Part shown: piece after piece, positions 11,880 to 23,134 of the stretch
Numbering within the stretch: the first letter of the stretch is position 1
Layout of the letters: every line of letters begins with the position of its first letter
Source of the DNA: Micromussa lordhowensis
Lineage: Eukaryota > Cnidaria > Anthozoa > Scleractinia > Lobophylliidae
Reading direction: 5' to 3'
Length of the DNA stretch: 64,000 bases
NCBI GenBank assembly: GCA_964020085.1
Contig: OZ026601.1
Span: forward strand, 18,396,930 to 18,460,929
The notes under the pieces: model-generated
What the model was told of the DNA's origin: nothing
The model's input: only the letters and a program-made list of their open reading frames with translations
Databases searched by the model: none
Position numbers and translations under genes: made by a program

Positions 11880-12054
11880 ATTTGTTTTATTTAATACTTC
11901 TCTTTAAAACCGTAAGTAGAATATTTTTATTTTTATAAATAATATTTTACTTCTCTTTAAAACTGTAAGTAGAATATCATTATTTATATATATAATAATA
12001 TATAAATAATAATATTTTACTTACAGTTTTAAAGAGAAGTATTAAATAAAACAA
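11880..12054. repeat. Hairpin with ACTTACAGT motif
   Basis: Left arm 11,880-11,922 (TTTGTTTTATTTAATACTTC then TCTTTAAAACCGTAAGT) pairs with right arm 12,011-12,054. A second partial copy of the left arm starts at about 11,947. The loop is a run of TA-rich DNA. The ACTTACAGT/ACTGTAAGT word recurs in the hairpins at 29.9, 30.2, 37.9, 38.2 and 44.8 kb. Confidence 0.85.
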
Positions 12055-12774
12055 ATTAAAAACATCCGCAAAATCCGTCCTTTCCGCCATTAAAAGGAAA
12101 AAGCTTCAGTAGAAACTTCCAGTGCTGGTAGGCAGTTATGTTAACCTTTTTACTAAACACGGCGGACAAGACGGATTTCACGGATTTTGAAACATTAATA
12201 GATTTAACTTAGTCATTTCCTTCTAGGTCTCAGTCAATTGCCTTCTTCTAAGAGAACAGTTTAGACTGTTTACTTTAAATCCTTCAACTTTGTTTCAAAA
12301 TCCAACAACGTTGACGTTTTTCCATTTATATCGATTGGGAAATTGCAGCTCAACTTCTAAATGCTTTTACGCCAGGAATCGACAGTGGCGTGATATACAA
12401 TCTAAGACTTGAACCGATTGAATGCAACATAGCAAAAGGAACGGGGAGATTTGGAAACGATCCTATACATTTCCCAAAATTCTATTATTGTGCGTTTTAC
12501 TGCCTTTGAGCGGAACAAACTTCACCAAATTTTAATGATGGTTTCCATTTCTCCTAAGCGCTTGACTAACGCTTTTTGGAGTTTTTTCTTTAGTCTTTTC
12601 CTCTTTTTTCACTGATTTTAAGTTTCGTTGGCTGTTCCTATCTTCCAAAAGGAACGTTCCTCTAGTATCAACTGTTCCTCGCTTTTATGTTCCTATTGAC
12701 CATAAGAGGACCAGATTTTTTGCAAGGTAGGAACAAAACGTTCACTCTAGTGTAAAAAAAGAACATTTAGTTTC

Positions 12775-13005
12775 AAGTTCCCAACTGTAAATGGAACACA
12801 TTGTTCCCAAATTGGTCATTTAGGACTGTTTTGTTCCGAATTCCTATCTGTGAATGGAACACATTGTTCCCAAATTGGTCATTTAGAACTGTTTTGTTCC
12901 GAATTTCTATCTGTGAATGGAACACATTGTTCCCAAATTGGTCATTTAGGACTGTTTTGTTCCGAGTTCCTATCTGTAAATGGAACACAAGGTTCCCAAA
13001 TTCCG
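12775..13005. repeat. 63-bp GGAAC iteron array, copy 2 (~3.5 units)
   Basis: Palindromes GGAACACATTGTTCC at about 12,793, 12,856 and 12,919 at 63-bp spacing. A terminal variant near 12,982 ends GGTTCCCAAATTCCGAATTG, the same terminal unit as in copies 4 and 5. Confidence 0.9.
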
Positions 13006-13245
13006 AATTGCTGATTTGGCATTCCTATTTTGTTTCCACATCAAGGTGTCTTTTTTTAGATGAAGCAAACAATAAGGCACGCACAGACCTGCTTGGGCAA
13101 GTTTGGTTGCATCTTAGTGTCATGAATTTTGCACAATGGTAATTAGGGCGGGCAAGTAAGGGCATGCCTTGGCAAATACAAACATATCTGCAGTTCGTTT
13201 ATTTGTCAATGGTTCCTGTGGTTCAAGTGTTCTTAAAAGGGCAAA

Positions 13246-14877
13246 ATGAGCAAGAAGTGCAAAGTGAATTGGTCGGATATTGATGGAGCGTCACCAAAAC
13301 CAAAAGGATGAAACTGACAGTTTGTATCACTGAGAGTGTGACCACGATGGGTTTCAGAGTCAGAGAGGCTGCAGAAAACATGTTAACACCAAGCACAGTT
13401 GGTTCTTTTACTTTGACGAAAAATCCAATTCGAAAGTAATCACGAATTCGCTAAAGGTAGCAAGCAATTTTTCAATAGAGGGCACAATTCAAGATCAAAC
13501 AAGTAAGACCACAAAGAATGGCGTAAAGTTACTTCCCTCATTTTCATTATTGTGCAACATTGGCGAAGTATTCATGCTTTAAGATGCTTTAAGTTTCTTA
13601 GATTTTGTTGTGAAGACGAGGAAGAGTTGACTTTTGACGTGGTGGACTTTAGTTTGTGTTCTCCAAATTTGTTGTTTAAGTTTATCGACTACTTACAAGA
13701 CGAATGCAAGCTCGGCCATGGTGGGCGTTTGGGCTACATAGATGCTATTTCTGAAATGATCGACTTCAGAAAACTTCATGGCGCATCAGAGGCAGTTTTT
13801 CAAAAGTTTTCTTTAACAGAGTTGTACCTCAAAAGAGCACGAAAGACGGTTGCAAAGATGATGAGATTGCAATGGACACAAGATTTGGACATTGAGACAC
13901 TGGAAGCAAGAGGCCACTGGGTAACAATGGAGGAGTTGTTGGAGGTCGTAAAATTCCATCTGCCGCGCTACGAAAATACCGTGAAGATTTGCAAATTGAG
14001 TCCAGCTCAAGCTAACCCCTCAGACTTGACATTTGCCACGAAATTTGTAGCCATGTATTTTTTCATCAAAGTGAAGGGGTCATGTCCCATGACTTATCAA
14101 TATTTGACGCTGGACATGATCGCTACAGCTAAGGAAAAGGGTGGATTTATTGATCAGAAAACGTTCAAGACTGCTGGAAAGTATGGATTTGATTCTTTGA
14201 TTCTGACCGATGCAAACATGCAAGTGCTCAACGGCTACATCTCGTACGTTAGACCTTTGCTTAAACCCCAGTGCAATTTCGTTCTCGTCAACAGAAATGG
14301 CGACCAGCATGGTAAATTGGGCAAGATCATGAGTAAACTGGTGTTTGATGCAATTGGAAAATACATTCATCCCACATGTTATCGCCAAATTGTTGAAACC
14401 CAAAGCCTCGATCAGCTCACTAGTGAGGAGCAAAGGGTTTTGTCAGAAGACCAAAAACACAGCTCTGCCATTGCTAAAGTTCACTATCAATAGCAAGGAT
14501 CCTGTGAAGTTGCTTTGAAGGGTCACGAGTGCCTACAGAAACTTCAAGGTGCCAAGGGTTCAGAAGTGGACGAGGAAGTCCACGCAAGACTCGAAGATTC
14601 GACGTGCGAGGCCGGGCCTTTAGCTGAAAGAGTGCAAAATATCAAGTCCTCCCCCAAAAAGGAGGCCCTGCCTAGAAGAATCTTGCGCTCTCAGAGCAAC
14701 ATTCGTCATGTTTTGAAATTCACAACAGAAGAGGACGATTTTTTAAAGAAAGGGATAACTAAACACGGATTTGGACAGTGGACTGCTATCCTGAGAGACC
14801 ATAATTTCAAATTTCAAGACGGAAGAACGGCGGACTCCCTAAAGAAAAGAGCTGGAATGAAAATGCCGCTGGCGTGA
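13246..14877 (+). pseudogene. Tyrosine recombinase-Myb pseudogene, copy 2
   Basis: The ATG at 13,246 (MSKKCKVNWSDIDGAS) matches copy 4. Deletions of about 17 and 9 bases then remove part of the N-terminus and zinc finger (TGA near 13,330), and about 75 bases are lost near 13,575. From 13,552 a frame of 313 residues keeps the whole catalytic region: an Arg-box equivalent reading GSCPMTYQYLT, where the catalytic Arg is Cys; the Lys region; HPTC, where the Arg of HxxR is Cys; KHS; and VHYQ. A TAG (14,491-14,493) follows the nucleophile segment at once. The Myb-like domain is open at 14,515-14,877. Loss of both Arg residues shows long inactivity. Confidence 0.85.
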
Positions 14878-14879
14878 GA

Positions 14880-15270
14880 AGTTTAAGTTTATTATTATGT
14901 TTTTTTTGCACCATTTGCAAATAGTTACATTAAGGTATATTACAAGGAAGAAACTAGCAATGGAAGAGAAAAGACCAACCGAAATCTAAAACACTCACTT
15001 CTTTGAGTTTCTGATGAGCTAAATCTTTTATGGTACTCTGGAAAATGTATGGGCATTAACATTTACCAAAGCTCCAGCGACTCAAAGAGTTGCCTAAAAC
15101 ATTTCGAGAAAAACTAAATGACATACATTTCAACTGAGATATCCATTTTACTTTAAATTTACAGAATGTAAATTAAGCACTCTTATATTGTTTCTTTACC
15201 CCTCTTTGCTTACATATGTTCTCACTCGACAAGTGACCTCGACCAAGTGATAGTTAAATATTTATACAAA
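14880..15270. other. Spacer between convergent genes, copy 2
   Basis: About 400 bases of AT-rich DNA separate the recombinase stop from the helicase C-terminus. Nothing coding is visible. In copies 3 and 4 this gap is about 195 bases. Confidence 0.5.
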
Positions 15271-15274
15271 GGAA

Positions 15275-18200
15275 ACACTATTTACGCGAGTGTCCTTGTG
15301 AAAGGAAAAAGCTGGAGATTTTTTTCTGTCCCCTGGACAACGGACTCTGGGTCAGACGCGGTCTTTTTCTCTTGTTTGTGGCCAGCGGGATGGGTGATGG
15401 TGGGCACGGAAAGTCGAAGGAAGGAATGTAGGAGGGCGTCTTGGGTTTCTGCGAGATGCACGTTTCGTCATTGTCTTCTTCCTCGTTATGGTCTTCGGTG
15501 CCGTTCTCGCTTTCCGGTGGGGTGAACATTAAAGAGACACCAGGGCTGTTGTCCTCGGCATTCACACTGGCCAACTCCACTATTACGGGCAGGGGAGAAA
15601 ACATGTCTCTTATGATATCAACGCAGGACTTATTTACTAGTCCACGCTCCAAACACCTTCTTTCTCTCTTTTAGAGCTTCTTGCCGTCCAAACGTTCCAT
15701 GGTTCTCGTGGAACAAACGCAATTTGTTGCTGTTAATTTCTAATAGACTCGTCAACGCGGCTCGCATTTCGGCGTCTTCTGTCCCCTCAAGCCGCCTGTT
15801 ACATTCTGCCATCTCCGTTTCCATTCCGATAAGCCAAGGATTGCTAAATGCCTCTCTCGCTCGTTCTTTTTCCTGTTGTTTTCTCTGCGCTTGTATTCGC
15901 TCTTCCCTCTTCTCGCTGGCCCGTCGTTCCATTTGCTGTAGGGTCGATGGCAATGGCTCGTCGGAATCTATCACGCGTTGATTTATCTGTGATTCGCTCG
16001 CCACTCCTAAGTTGACTAGAAATCGACGACGTCCGGCCAGACGATCATCCCAATGGGCTCTAGTGGCGTTTCTCTGATGCGTTTCTGCATTCTTCAATAA
16101 CATGCTCAGCTGCCTATGCCGAATTCCGTCTGGTGTCGCTTTTTCGAGTTTGCGCCGAAGGTTGTCCAGATCAGTCTCATCCGTACTGTCATTTGAGCTA
16201 CCCTCTTCGCTATCTGATACGATTTTGGCGCTGTCAGGTTCGTCTTCCGTTCTGATTTCGGGTTGTGAACAAGTTGGCAGGTTTTCCTCAGCGATAGAGA
16301 CGGACATAATTTGTTGAATGTCCTCACTTGCCAGACCATCTTCTTCCGAGACCTTCGCCGTCAATGGGGCGGTGGAGAAATTGGCAGCCATCTTTTGAGC
16401 CCAGACGATGCAGTCCATGGCGTGCTCTCGTAGCCAATGGTTGGCCTCCAGTTCAACGTGGGGCAAGCTTTTGAAAAAATACTTGTTGAGCCTTTTGTTC
16501 ATTGCGTCGTTGTTTGCATCGCCGAAGTCCATCTCTTGTTGGCAAGTGATGTACATACTGCTTCGACAGTGGAATCCCTGTGCCTTCTTCCACTTCACGT
16601 CGTTGGAAGTAAACCCGCCTTGACAAATGATCTTCCAGTCATCTATCTCTAAAAGGTTAGAGTAGGCCTCATCCAGGAATGTCACTTCGGTGGAGCTTTC
16701 GATCATGGATTTGTTGAAGCTTTTCTGTTTAGTGACACGGGCTATTCGATTAAGTGGCACAATCTGAAACACTGGACTGAACAGGCTCGTCTTACCACTG
16801 TCCGAAGCCCCAATGGCACATGGAACGGGTTGTTTTTGTTCTTTCTGGCGAAACAGTGCAAGAAAGTCGAAACAAAACCGCTTTATCTGTTCTTCGGAAA
16901 GGCTGTTCTCAAGTATCTGCTTGAAGTATCTAGGATCAGGATCAGTGAGGCTGTTGTAAGGTACATAGGCACGTGGAGATGTAAGACCTTGCTGCAAGTG
17001 GAAAAAAGCTTGTCAATTTTAGTATATAAAATTGGCAGATTGAAATGTTACTTCATTATTCTTATCAAAGTGTCATGACATTTAATAACATCCCTAACAT
17101 TTGGTATGACAATTTGTACACGACATTGCCTTTTTGGAACGTTCTTGGCCAATTTTAGTAACGATGCTTTTAATGTAATTGTAATGAAATTGATATAAAA
17201 TGAAATAAAACTTTATTGACCCGAAATAGATTAAAGGATATATAAAGACGATGCATAAGAGGGAGAAAATTGATAGCTAAATGTCTAATAGTATTTGCCT
17301 AAGTTAACGTTCAAAAACATTACAATTTTTTCCTGAGATCTTTATTTGGCGAATCAAGTAAACAGATCTAGAGTGCTCCAGTATCGCCCATTTGGCAAAT
17401 GCAAGTTCAACAGGTTATCGAAAAAGAGCAACCAAAAATAATTGATCATTGATTCTTTACAAGTTCTACTGACCTCGGATTCTGGGATGACTCCTTGAAC
17501 GAAAGAGCCAGCCGAAAAAGACCATAACCAGCCATCCTGTACTTCCACTAAGTTGCGATCGATTGTAAGTTGACTGATTAGATTGCTTTCTGGCTCACTC
17601 AACAGTGGTAGCACACGCTGGAAATGTTGAACAAGCCTGTCTTTGAAGGTCTCATTCCCCATAAGATTCAATAGAAACGTCTTCATAGGACATAGGAACT
17701 TGAATGTAGACTGTGACTCAGCCACTTTCTTGTAAACATCCCCTTGGTACACACTAAAGTGCAGTTTTTTCAAGGCAGCGCAAATGTCATTACAGAGAAC
17801 TGTGATTGGACAAGACAGTGGCTTGTTTAACGTACTTGGTACCGCCAAGCTCGTGGTTCTGTCGGCATTTTCACTCAAACCAAAGCAATCGATTTTTAAA
17901 CCAGCCTGGCGCAATTCTTGGATAGATGCCGCCATCATGGGTTTAAATTCGCCAAGAAGCACTCACACGCGAACCACATTTTCTGTTGCCGATAATTGTT
18001 GAGAATGCTCGTTGTCGCTAACTTCGATTTCCTCTTGAAGGGCTCTGCAATAGAAGAACATGACGTATAAGTTTTTTCATTGTCAATAGTTGACTTCTAA
18101 TAACCCATGAATAGTGATCAAGCACTGTGCAGTAGCCACACACTCTTTTCACTGCAAACTATTCGCCAATTGTAAAAATTTGTAGAGGCCACGGGTTCGA

Positions 18201-18945
18201 ATCCCGTTAAAACCCTGAATTTTTTTTCCAGCTAAAATTTGCAATTGCGATTATCACATCTCCATTCCCGCAGTTCAAATCAACTTCATGTCACATGAAA
18301 GATTAGTCTCTTGCATGTCAGCAAGTGACTAGCAATGAAAAATTTAAATTAACTCCATTTTTGTCTAACCTAATTGACAGCTTTTAATATGGGCGTTTCA
18401 GAAATACATATGATAAATAAATGGCGACCTTGACCCCTGAGAGTGAGCCAAATTAAGGTGCCAACGAAATTTATCATATCTTAACAATTCTAATTCGCTG
18501 TGGCCTTTTGGAAAATGGTTAAACGAAAGCAAAAAGATTGCAATTTGTCGGCTTAACTGTTTTAGAAAGATTTACAAAAACGCTATAGTCATAAGTATTT
18601 ATCAACTAATGAGTAACTGCAACAAACTAAGGTTGATCACTCACCTAAGATAATGCTGATAGGATGCCTCTACGAAATTCATGAGGCAAGGATTTTTGTG
18701 GTCTTTCAGAACCTGGCATAGCTGATTCAGATCGTGGGAAATTTTTTTCCTCGACGCTCTTGACAAGTAAAACTCTAATCCACATTTTACAAGAGCTCAT
18801 TGAATCTTGAATGGATTCACTGCAAAACCGTTGTGAGTTTGACACGCCAGCCAATACGATATTGCAGGAAATATTTGTTTCCCTTGTGATGAGATTTGTG
18901 AAGGATTGATTTGAGATTCTTCATTCGAATCGTCGCTTTCTCTAA
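15275..18945 (-). pseudogene. SF3 helicase pseudogene, copy 2
   Basis: Minus-strand exons: about 18,945-18,645 (acidic ESDDSNEES, then YWLACQTHNGF, running into VLKDHKNP without an intron), 18,044-17,474, and 16,991-15,275. Splice signals are CTTAG/GTGAGT with TTGCAG at 18,045, and CCGAG/GTCAGT with CTTGCAG at 16,992; both joins keep phase. The helicase core has Walker A GASDSGKTS, Walker B EVTFLDEA, motif C-like MYITCQQ and the KRL/R segment, followed by HAMDCIVWA. A coiled, charged tail follows and ends with a PIP-like motif, QKKISSFF. Defects: a TGA in exon B near 18,805, a TGA near 17,966 (RV-stop-VLL) and a frame shift near 15,655. It carries two introns that copies 3 and 4 lack, and lacks one that they have. 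Confidence 0.8.
18150..18275 (+). repeat. tRNA-SINE-like fragment in helicase intron
   Basis: Contains GGCCACGGGTTCGAATCCCG at about 18,188-18,207: a pol III B box in a T-arm-like hairpin, followed by TTAAAACCCTGAATTTTTTT. This is typical of the right half of tRNA-derived SINEs. The A-box half is not clear. It lies inside the 18,046-18,644 intron of the copy 2 helicase. Confidence 0.45.
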
Positions 18946-18949
18946 AATT

Positions 18950-19060
18950 AATAAAGGTATTATTATTATTGTTATTACTATTTATTTTAAATAATAAATA
19001 ATAAATTGTTATGAATTAATTAAAATAAATAGTAATAACAATAATAATAATACCTTTATT
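18950..19060. repeat. Foldback sequence with perfect 40-bp arms
   Basis: 18,950-18,989 and 19,021-19,060 are exact reverse complements, beginning AATAAAGGTATTATTATTAT, with a 31-base AT-rich loop. It interrupts helicase exon B of copy 2 and lies just left of the Penelope-like element. Confidence 0.95.
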
Positions 19061-19096
19061 TATTTTTTTATTATTATTTCATTTTTAATAAATTTT

Positions 19097-21292
19097 TAAC
19101 TATAAAAAATTGCGATAAAATACTTCTAAACATGATAAAAAGTTAAAAAGTTTAAAAACGACGTTTCGATGTACATTACATCATTATCAAGTGAAATAAA
19201 AATGAAAGCTAATTACTATAAATACAAAAATGGACAATAGATAATTAATATAGTAGCATAGAAGAATGCTAAAACAGAAACTTAAACAAAAAGTTTTGCA
19301 CGTATAGAGTCCGCTTGCGTATTTAAGCAAGGCTTAATTTTCTTGATGAACAGCATTTCAAAAATTAAACAATCAAATTTGCTCTGGCACTTACGTAAGA
19401 TCTTAAAATGGCCCTCATTCAATAAGTGTTTATTCCCGTGAACTTCAAGAAAATGCTTGCCAATAGCCGAGTTCTTGTGTTCAGCAACGCGTTGAAAAAG
19501 GTGTCTGGCTGTGTAGCCGACATAATCTAAGTTTGTACATGTTGATGAAAAGCAACCAAAGAGGCGTGGACGTCCAGCTAAACATTTCCATCCGCTCTTA
19601 CAGAAAGAGAAAGAGTTGCGTACAGCCTTGCATCAAATTTTACCTAAAGAGATCGCCAACTCGCTTTCTCCGAAGAGTTCCAGATTGTCACACTTGTATG
19701 GCCTTCCGAAGACCCATAAAACCACACTGAGTATGAGACCCATTTTATCAGCAACTGGCACCTACAACTACAATCTCGCCAAATGGCTTGAAGAGAAACT
19801 TAAGCCACTGTCCACCAATGACTACACAATCACTGATGCCTTTGCTTTTGCTGATAAAATCCGTACCATTTCCGTGAATGAGGATGACATCTTAGTCTCC
19901 TATGATGTGACATCGCTTTTCACTAATGTGCCCTTGAGTGAGACGATTAACATCCTAGTCCACAAAGCGTTCACTGACGATTGGTTCAACAAGACCTATG
20001 GCCTCAACTTACAAAAGGATCAGCTTGCGAAATTACTGGAAATTGCTACAACCAACCAACTTTTCCAGTTCGATGGTCAACTGTACGAACAGACTGATGG
20101 GGTGGCCATGGGCTCCCCTCTTGGCCCTCTGATGGCAAATGTGTTTATGTGTCACCTAGAAGAGAAGCTCTCCCGCGATGGTCTGATACCTGATCTGTAT
20201 AAGTGTTACGTGGATGACACCCTGGCTAAAATGCCTAGCATTGACGCTGCCTCCGAGTTTCTCGATACTCTAAATGGCCTCCATCCCAGCATGGAATTTA
20301 CAATGGAACTCCCTGTCCGTGGTAGGATTCCTTTTATTGGCATTGAAGTCATCAAGAGTGGGACTGAACTTGAAACTCAAGTTTACAGGAAACAAACAAA
20401 CAGTGGCTTACTATTGCATTTCCATAGCCACACTGACAAGCGATATAAGGTGTCTTTAGTTAAAACAATGTTACATCGCGCGTACGCTCTATGTTCTACA
20501 ACACAAGCTTTCATTTTAGAATGTAACAAATTGCGCTCAATTTTCAGTCGCCTAGATTATCCTAGAGCTCTCATAGATTCCATCATTAGTAATTTTGTTC
20601 GTAGTGTGTCGGAGCAGGCGGTGGAGGAGAGGCCTGAAGGCAGTTGTAAGATCAGAATTATTCTTCCTTTTAAGGATCAAGTAGCTGCCAATGCGGTTCG
20701 CAGGCAATTTCACGATCTAAGTAATAAGATTCGCCCCACATTAGAGCCAGTTTTTGTGAGCAGGAAATTGGAGAATGATCTTAAGCCTAGGGAAGTTAAG
20801 CCGTCGATTGTGAATCAGCAATGTGTTGTTTACCATTTTTCATGTGATCTGTGCGATGCAGATTATGTCGGCTACACAGCCAGACACCTTTTTCAACGCG
20901 TTGCTGAACACAAGAACTCGGCTATTGGCAAGCATTTTCTTGAAGTTCACGGGAATAAACACTTATTGAATGAGGGCCATTTTAAGATCTTACGTAAGTG
21001 CCAGAGCAAATTTGATTGTTTAATTTTTGAAATGCTGTTCATCAAGAAAATTAAGCCTTGCTTAAATACGCAAGCGGACTCTATACGTGCGAAACTTTTT
21101 GTTTAAGTTTCTGTTTTAAAATTCTTCTATGCTACTATATTAATTATCTATTGTCCATTTTTGTATTTATAGTAATTAGCTTTCATTTTTATTTCACTTG
21201 ATAATGATGTAATGTACATCGAAACGTCGTTTTTAAACTTTTTAACTTTTTATCATGTTTAGAAGTATTTTATCGCAATTTTTTATAGTTAA
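19097..21292 (+). mobile_element. Penelope-like retroelement with inverted 3'-end copy
   Basis: A 5'-truncated forward copy carries reverse transcriptase plus GIY-YIG. It is preceded by an inverted copy of its own last ~430 bases: 19,097-19,528 is the near-exact reverse complement of 20,860-21,292. Such inverted joined copies are known for Penelope-like elements. Both ends carry the motif TACATCGAAACGTCG or its complement next to a short stem (ATGTA-ATG-TACAT). The unit is inserted at the cut end of element copy 2. I could not resolve a target duplication. Confidence 0.85.
19560..21106 (+). CDS. Penelope-like RT with GIY-YIG endonuclease (5'-truncated)
   Basis: An open frame from about 19,590 to a TAA at 21,104-21,106 encodes about 500 residues. 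Reverse transcriptase motifs in order: YGLPKTHK with RPILSA; motif A VSYDVTSLFTNVPL (about residue 95); motif B GVAMGSPLGPLMANVFM (about 163); motif C YVDDT (about 197); and GRIPFIGIEV. The C-terminus has a GIY-YIG nuclease module, VVYHFSC..CDADYVGYT (about residue 403), with R and EH downstream. This order is diagnostic of endonuclease-bearing Penelope-like elements. The N-terminal fingers region is missing at the join with the inverted segment, and no ATG marks a natural start. The remaining frame has no stops, so the insertion is probably not ancient. Confidence 0.9.
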
Positions 21293-21349
21293 ATGTTTTT
21301 CAAAGTCTTTGGTTCTTCGTTTAATAAATTTTATTAAATTAATATATAC

Positions 21350-21545
21350 CATACCCGTAGTTTACGCTTATCTCGACATACCCTCTATCATCAAGAAAGG
21401 ACTCGAGCTATGTAACATTAGCATTCACGCCATAACCGTAGTTTATGCTTATCTCTATATACACTCTATCATCAGGAAAGGACTCGAGCTGTGTAACATT
21501 AGCATTCATGCCATACCCGTAGTTTACGCTTATCTCGACATACAC
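21350..21545. repeat. Tandem repeat, ~81-bp period, ~2.5 units
   Basis: CATACCCGTAGTTTACGCTT begins at 21,350, again with small changes at 21,431, and at 21,512. Each unit also has AGGAAAGGACTCGAGC or a variant and TGTAACATTAGCATTCA. It lies in the gap between the Penelope-like element and copy 3, where the other copies have hairpin blocks. Confidence 0.85.
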
Positions 21546-22039
21546 TCCAATAACTGTAACAAACAAAGCAGTAAAGTGAAAAGAGTTTTATCCGCTGCAA
21601 GTGCGTGTTCTATTTTCGCACTCAGTGTATAGCAAGTATGACGTGAACAGCGTCTTTTCTGGGATCTTTTACTTCTGTTAACAGCTGTACGGGACCGAAA
21701 TGTAAAAGGAACGGGGACATTTGGGAAACGATCTTCTACATTTCCCAAAATTTTATTATTGCGCGTTTTGCTGCCTTTGAGCAGAACAAACTTCACCAAA
21801 TTTTAATGATGGTTTCCATTTCTCCTAAGCGCATGACTAACGCTTTTTGGAGTTTTTCTTTAGTCATTTTCTCGTTTTTTCACTGATTTTAAGTTTTGTT
21901 GGCTGTTCCTATATTCCAAAAGGAACGTTCCTCTAGTATCGACTGTTCCTCGTTTTTGTGTTCCTATTGACCATAAGAGGACCAGATTTTTTGCAAGGTA
22001 GGAACAAAACGTTCACTCTAGTGTAAAAGAAGAACATTT

Positions 22040-22925
22040 AGTTCCGAGTTCCCAACTGTAAATGGAACACATTGTTCCCAAATTGGTCAATCAGGACTGT
22101 TTTGTTCCGAGTTCCTATCTGTGAATGGAACACATTGTTCCCAAATTGGTCATTGAGGACTGTTTTGTTCCGAGTTCCTATCTGTAAAGGGAACACATTG
22201 TTCCCAAATTGGTCATTTAGGACTGTTTTGTTCCCAGTTCCTATCTGTGAATGGAACACATTGTTCCCAAATTGGTCATTGAGGACTGTTTTGTTCCGAG
22301 TTCCTATCTGTAAAGGGAACACATTGTTCCCAAATTGGTCATTTAGGACTGTTTTGTTCCGAGTTGCTATCTGTAAATGGAACACATTGTTCCCAAATTG
22401 GTCATTTAGGACTGTTTTGTTCCGAGTTCCTATCTGTGCATTTAACACATTGTTCCCAAATTGGTCATTTGGGACTGTTTTGTTCCGAGTTCCTATCTGT
22501 AAATGGAAAACATTGGTCCCAAATTGGTCATTTAGGACTGTTTTGTTCGAGTTCCTATCTGTAAAGGAAACACATTGTTGCAAAATTGGTCATTTAGGAC
22601 TGTTTTGTTCCGAGTTCCTATCTGTAAATGGAACACATTGTTCCCAAATTGGTCATTTAGGACTGTTTTGTTTCGAGTTCCTATCTGTGCATTTAACACA
22701 TTGTTCCCAAATTGGTCATTTGGGACTGTTTTGTTCCGAGTTCCTATCTGTAAATGGAAAACATTGGTCCCAAATTGGTCATTTAGGACTGTTTTGTTCC
22801 GAGTTCCTATCTGTAAAGGGAACATATTGTTCCGAAATTGGTCATTTAGGACTGTTTTGTTCCGAGTTCCTATCTGTGAATGGAACACATTGTTCCCAAA
22901 TTGGTCATTTAGGACTGTTTTGTTT
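22040..22925. repeat. 63-bp GGAAC iteron array, copy 3 (14 units)
   Basis: GGAACACATTGTTCC or a one- or two-base variant occurs at 63-bp steps from about 22,064 to about 22,882, with one 62-bp step near 22,550. Each unit also has GTTCCGAGTTCC and AAATTGGTCATT. The pair of variant units GTGCATTTAACACATTG and AAATGGAAAACATTGGTCC appears twice as a block, so the array grew by multi-unit exchange. Because 63 is divisible by three and the unit lacks stops, long frames run through on both strands. These are not taken as genes. Confidence 0.95.
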
Positions 22926-23134
22926 CCACGTCGAGGTGTCTTTTTTGAATGGATCAAGCAATAGGGCACGCACAGACCTGCTTGGGCAAGTTTGGTTGCA
23001 TCTTACTGTCATGAATTTTGCACAATGGTAATGAGGGCGGGCAAGTAAGGGCATGCCTTGGCAAATACAAACATATATGCAGTTCGTTTATTTGTCAACG
23101 GTTCCTGTGGGCCAAGTGTTCTTAAAAGGGTAAA

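Larger units (their letters stand above)
10558..12137. repeat. Inverted-repeat-bounded block (~1.58 kb) with internal hairpins
   Basis: Arms of about 86 bases, 10,558-10,644 and 12,052-12,137, are inverted copies of each other; both contain GGCGGAAAGGACGGATTTTG or its complement, and AACTGCCT at the outer tip. Inside lie a 30-bp perfect palindrome, a (CACT)n run, and a second hairpin near the right arm (11,880-12,054). No transposase is visible and no target duplication was resolved. The block lies between element copies 1 and 2, like the hairpin blocks that follow copies 3, 4 and 5, so it may be the right-hand part of copy 1 or an independent foldback element. Confidence 0.65.
12438..18950 (+). 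mobile_element. YR-SF3 element, copy 2 (divergent subfamily)
   Basis: The left end GGAACGGGGAGATTT begins at 12,438. The AGGAACGTTCC palindrome lies at about 12,650, a short iteron array follows, then the recombinase pseudogene and the convergent helicase pseudogene. The helicase exon B is cut at about 18,950, where a 40-bp-arm foldback and a Penelope-like element have entered. The helicase is the most divergent of the set and has different introns from copies 3 and 4. A tRNA-SINE-like fragment lies in its first visible intron (about 18,185-18,215). Confidence 0.85.

Noticed and set aside
22040..22925. GGAACAnnnTGTTCC read as glucocorticoid/steroid response elements
   Set aside because: The pattern matches the consensus, but it lies in a transposon iteron array in a probable cnidarian, a group not known to have NR3C steroid receptors; an element-encoded binder is simpler.
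22038..23031. Long open frames (up to ~320 aa) on both strands across the 63-bp arrays, with a 21-residue repeat
   Set aside because: The unit is 63 bp and lacks stops in several frames, so length alone keeps frames open on both strands; no start context, no splice logic, and frames break where units lose a base.
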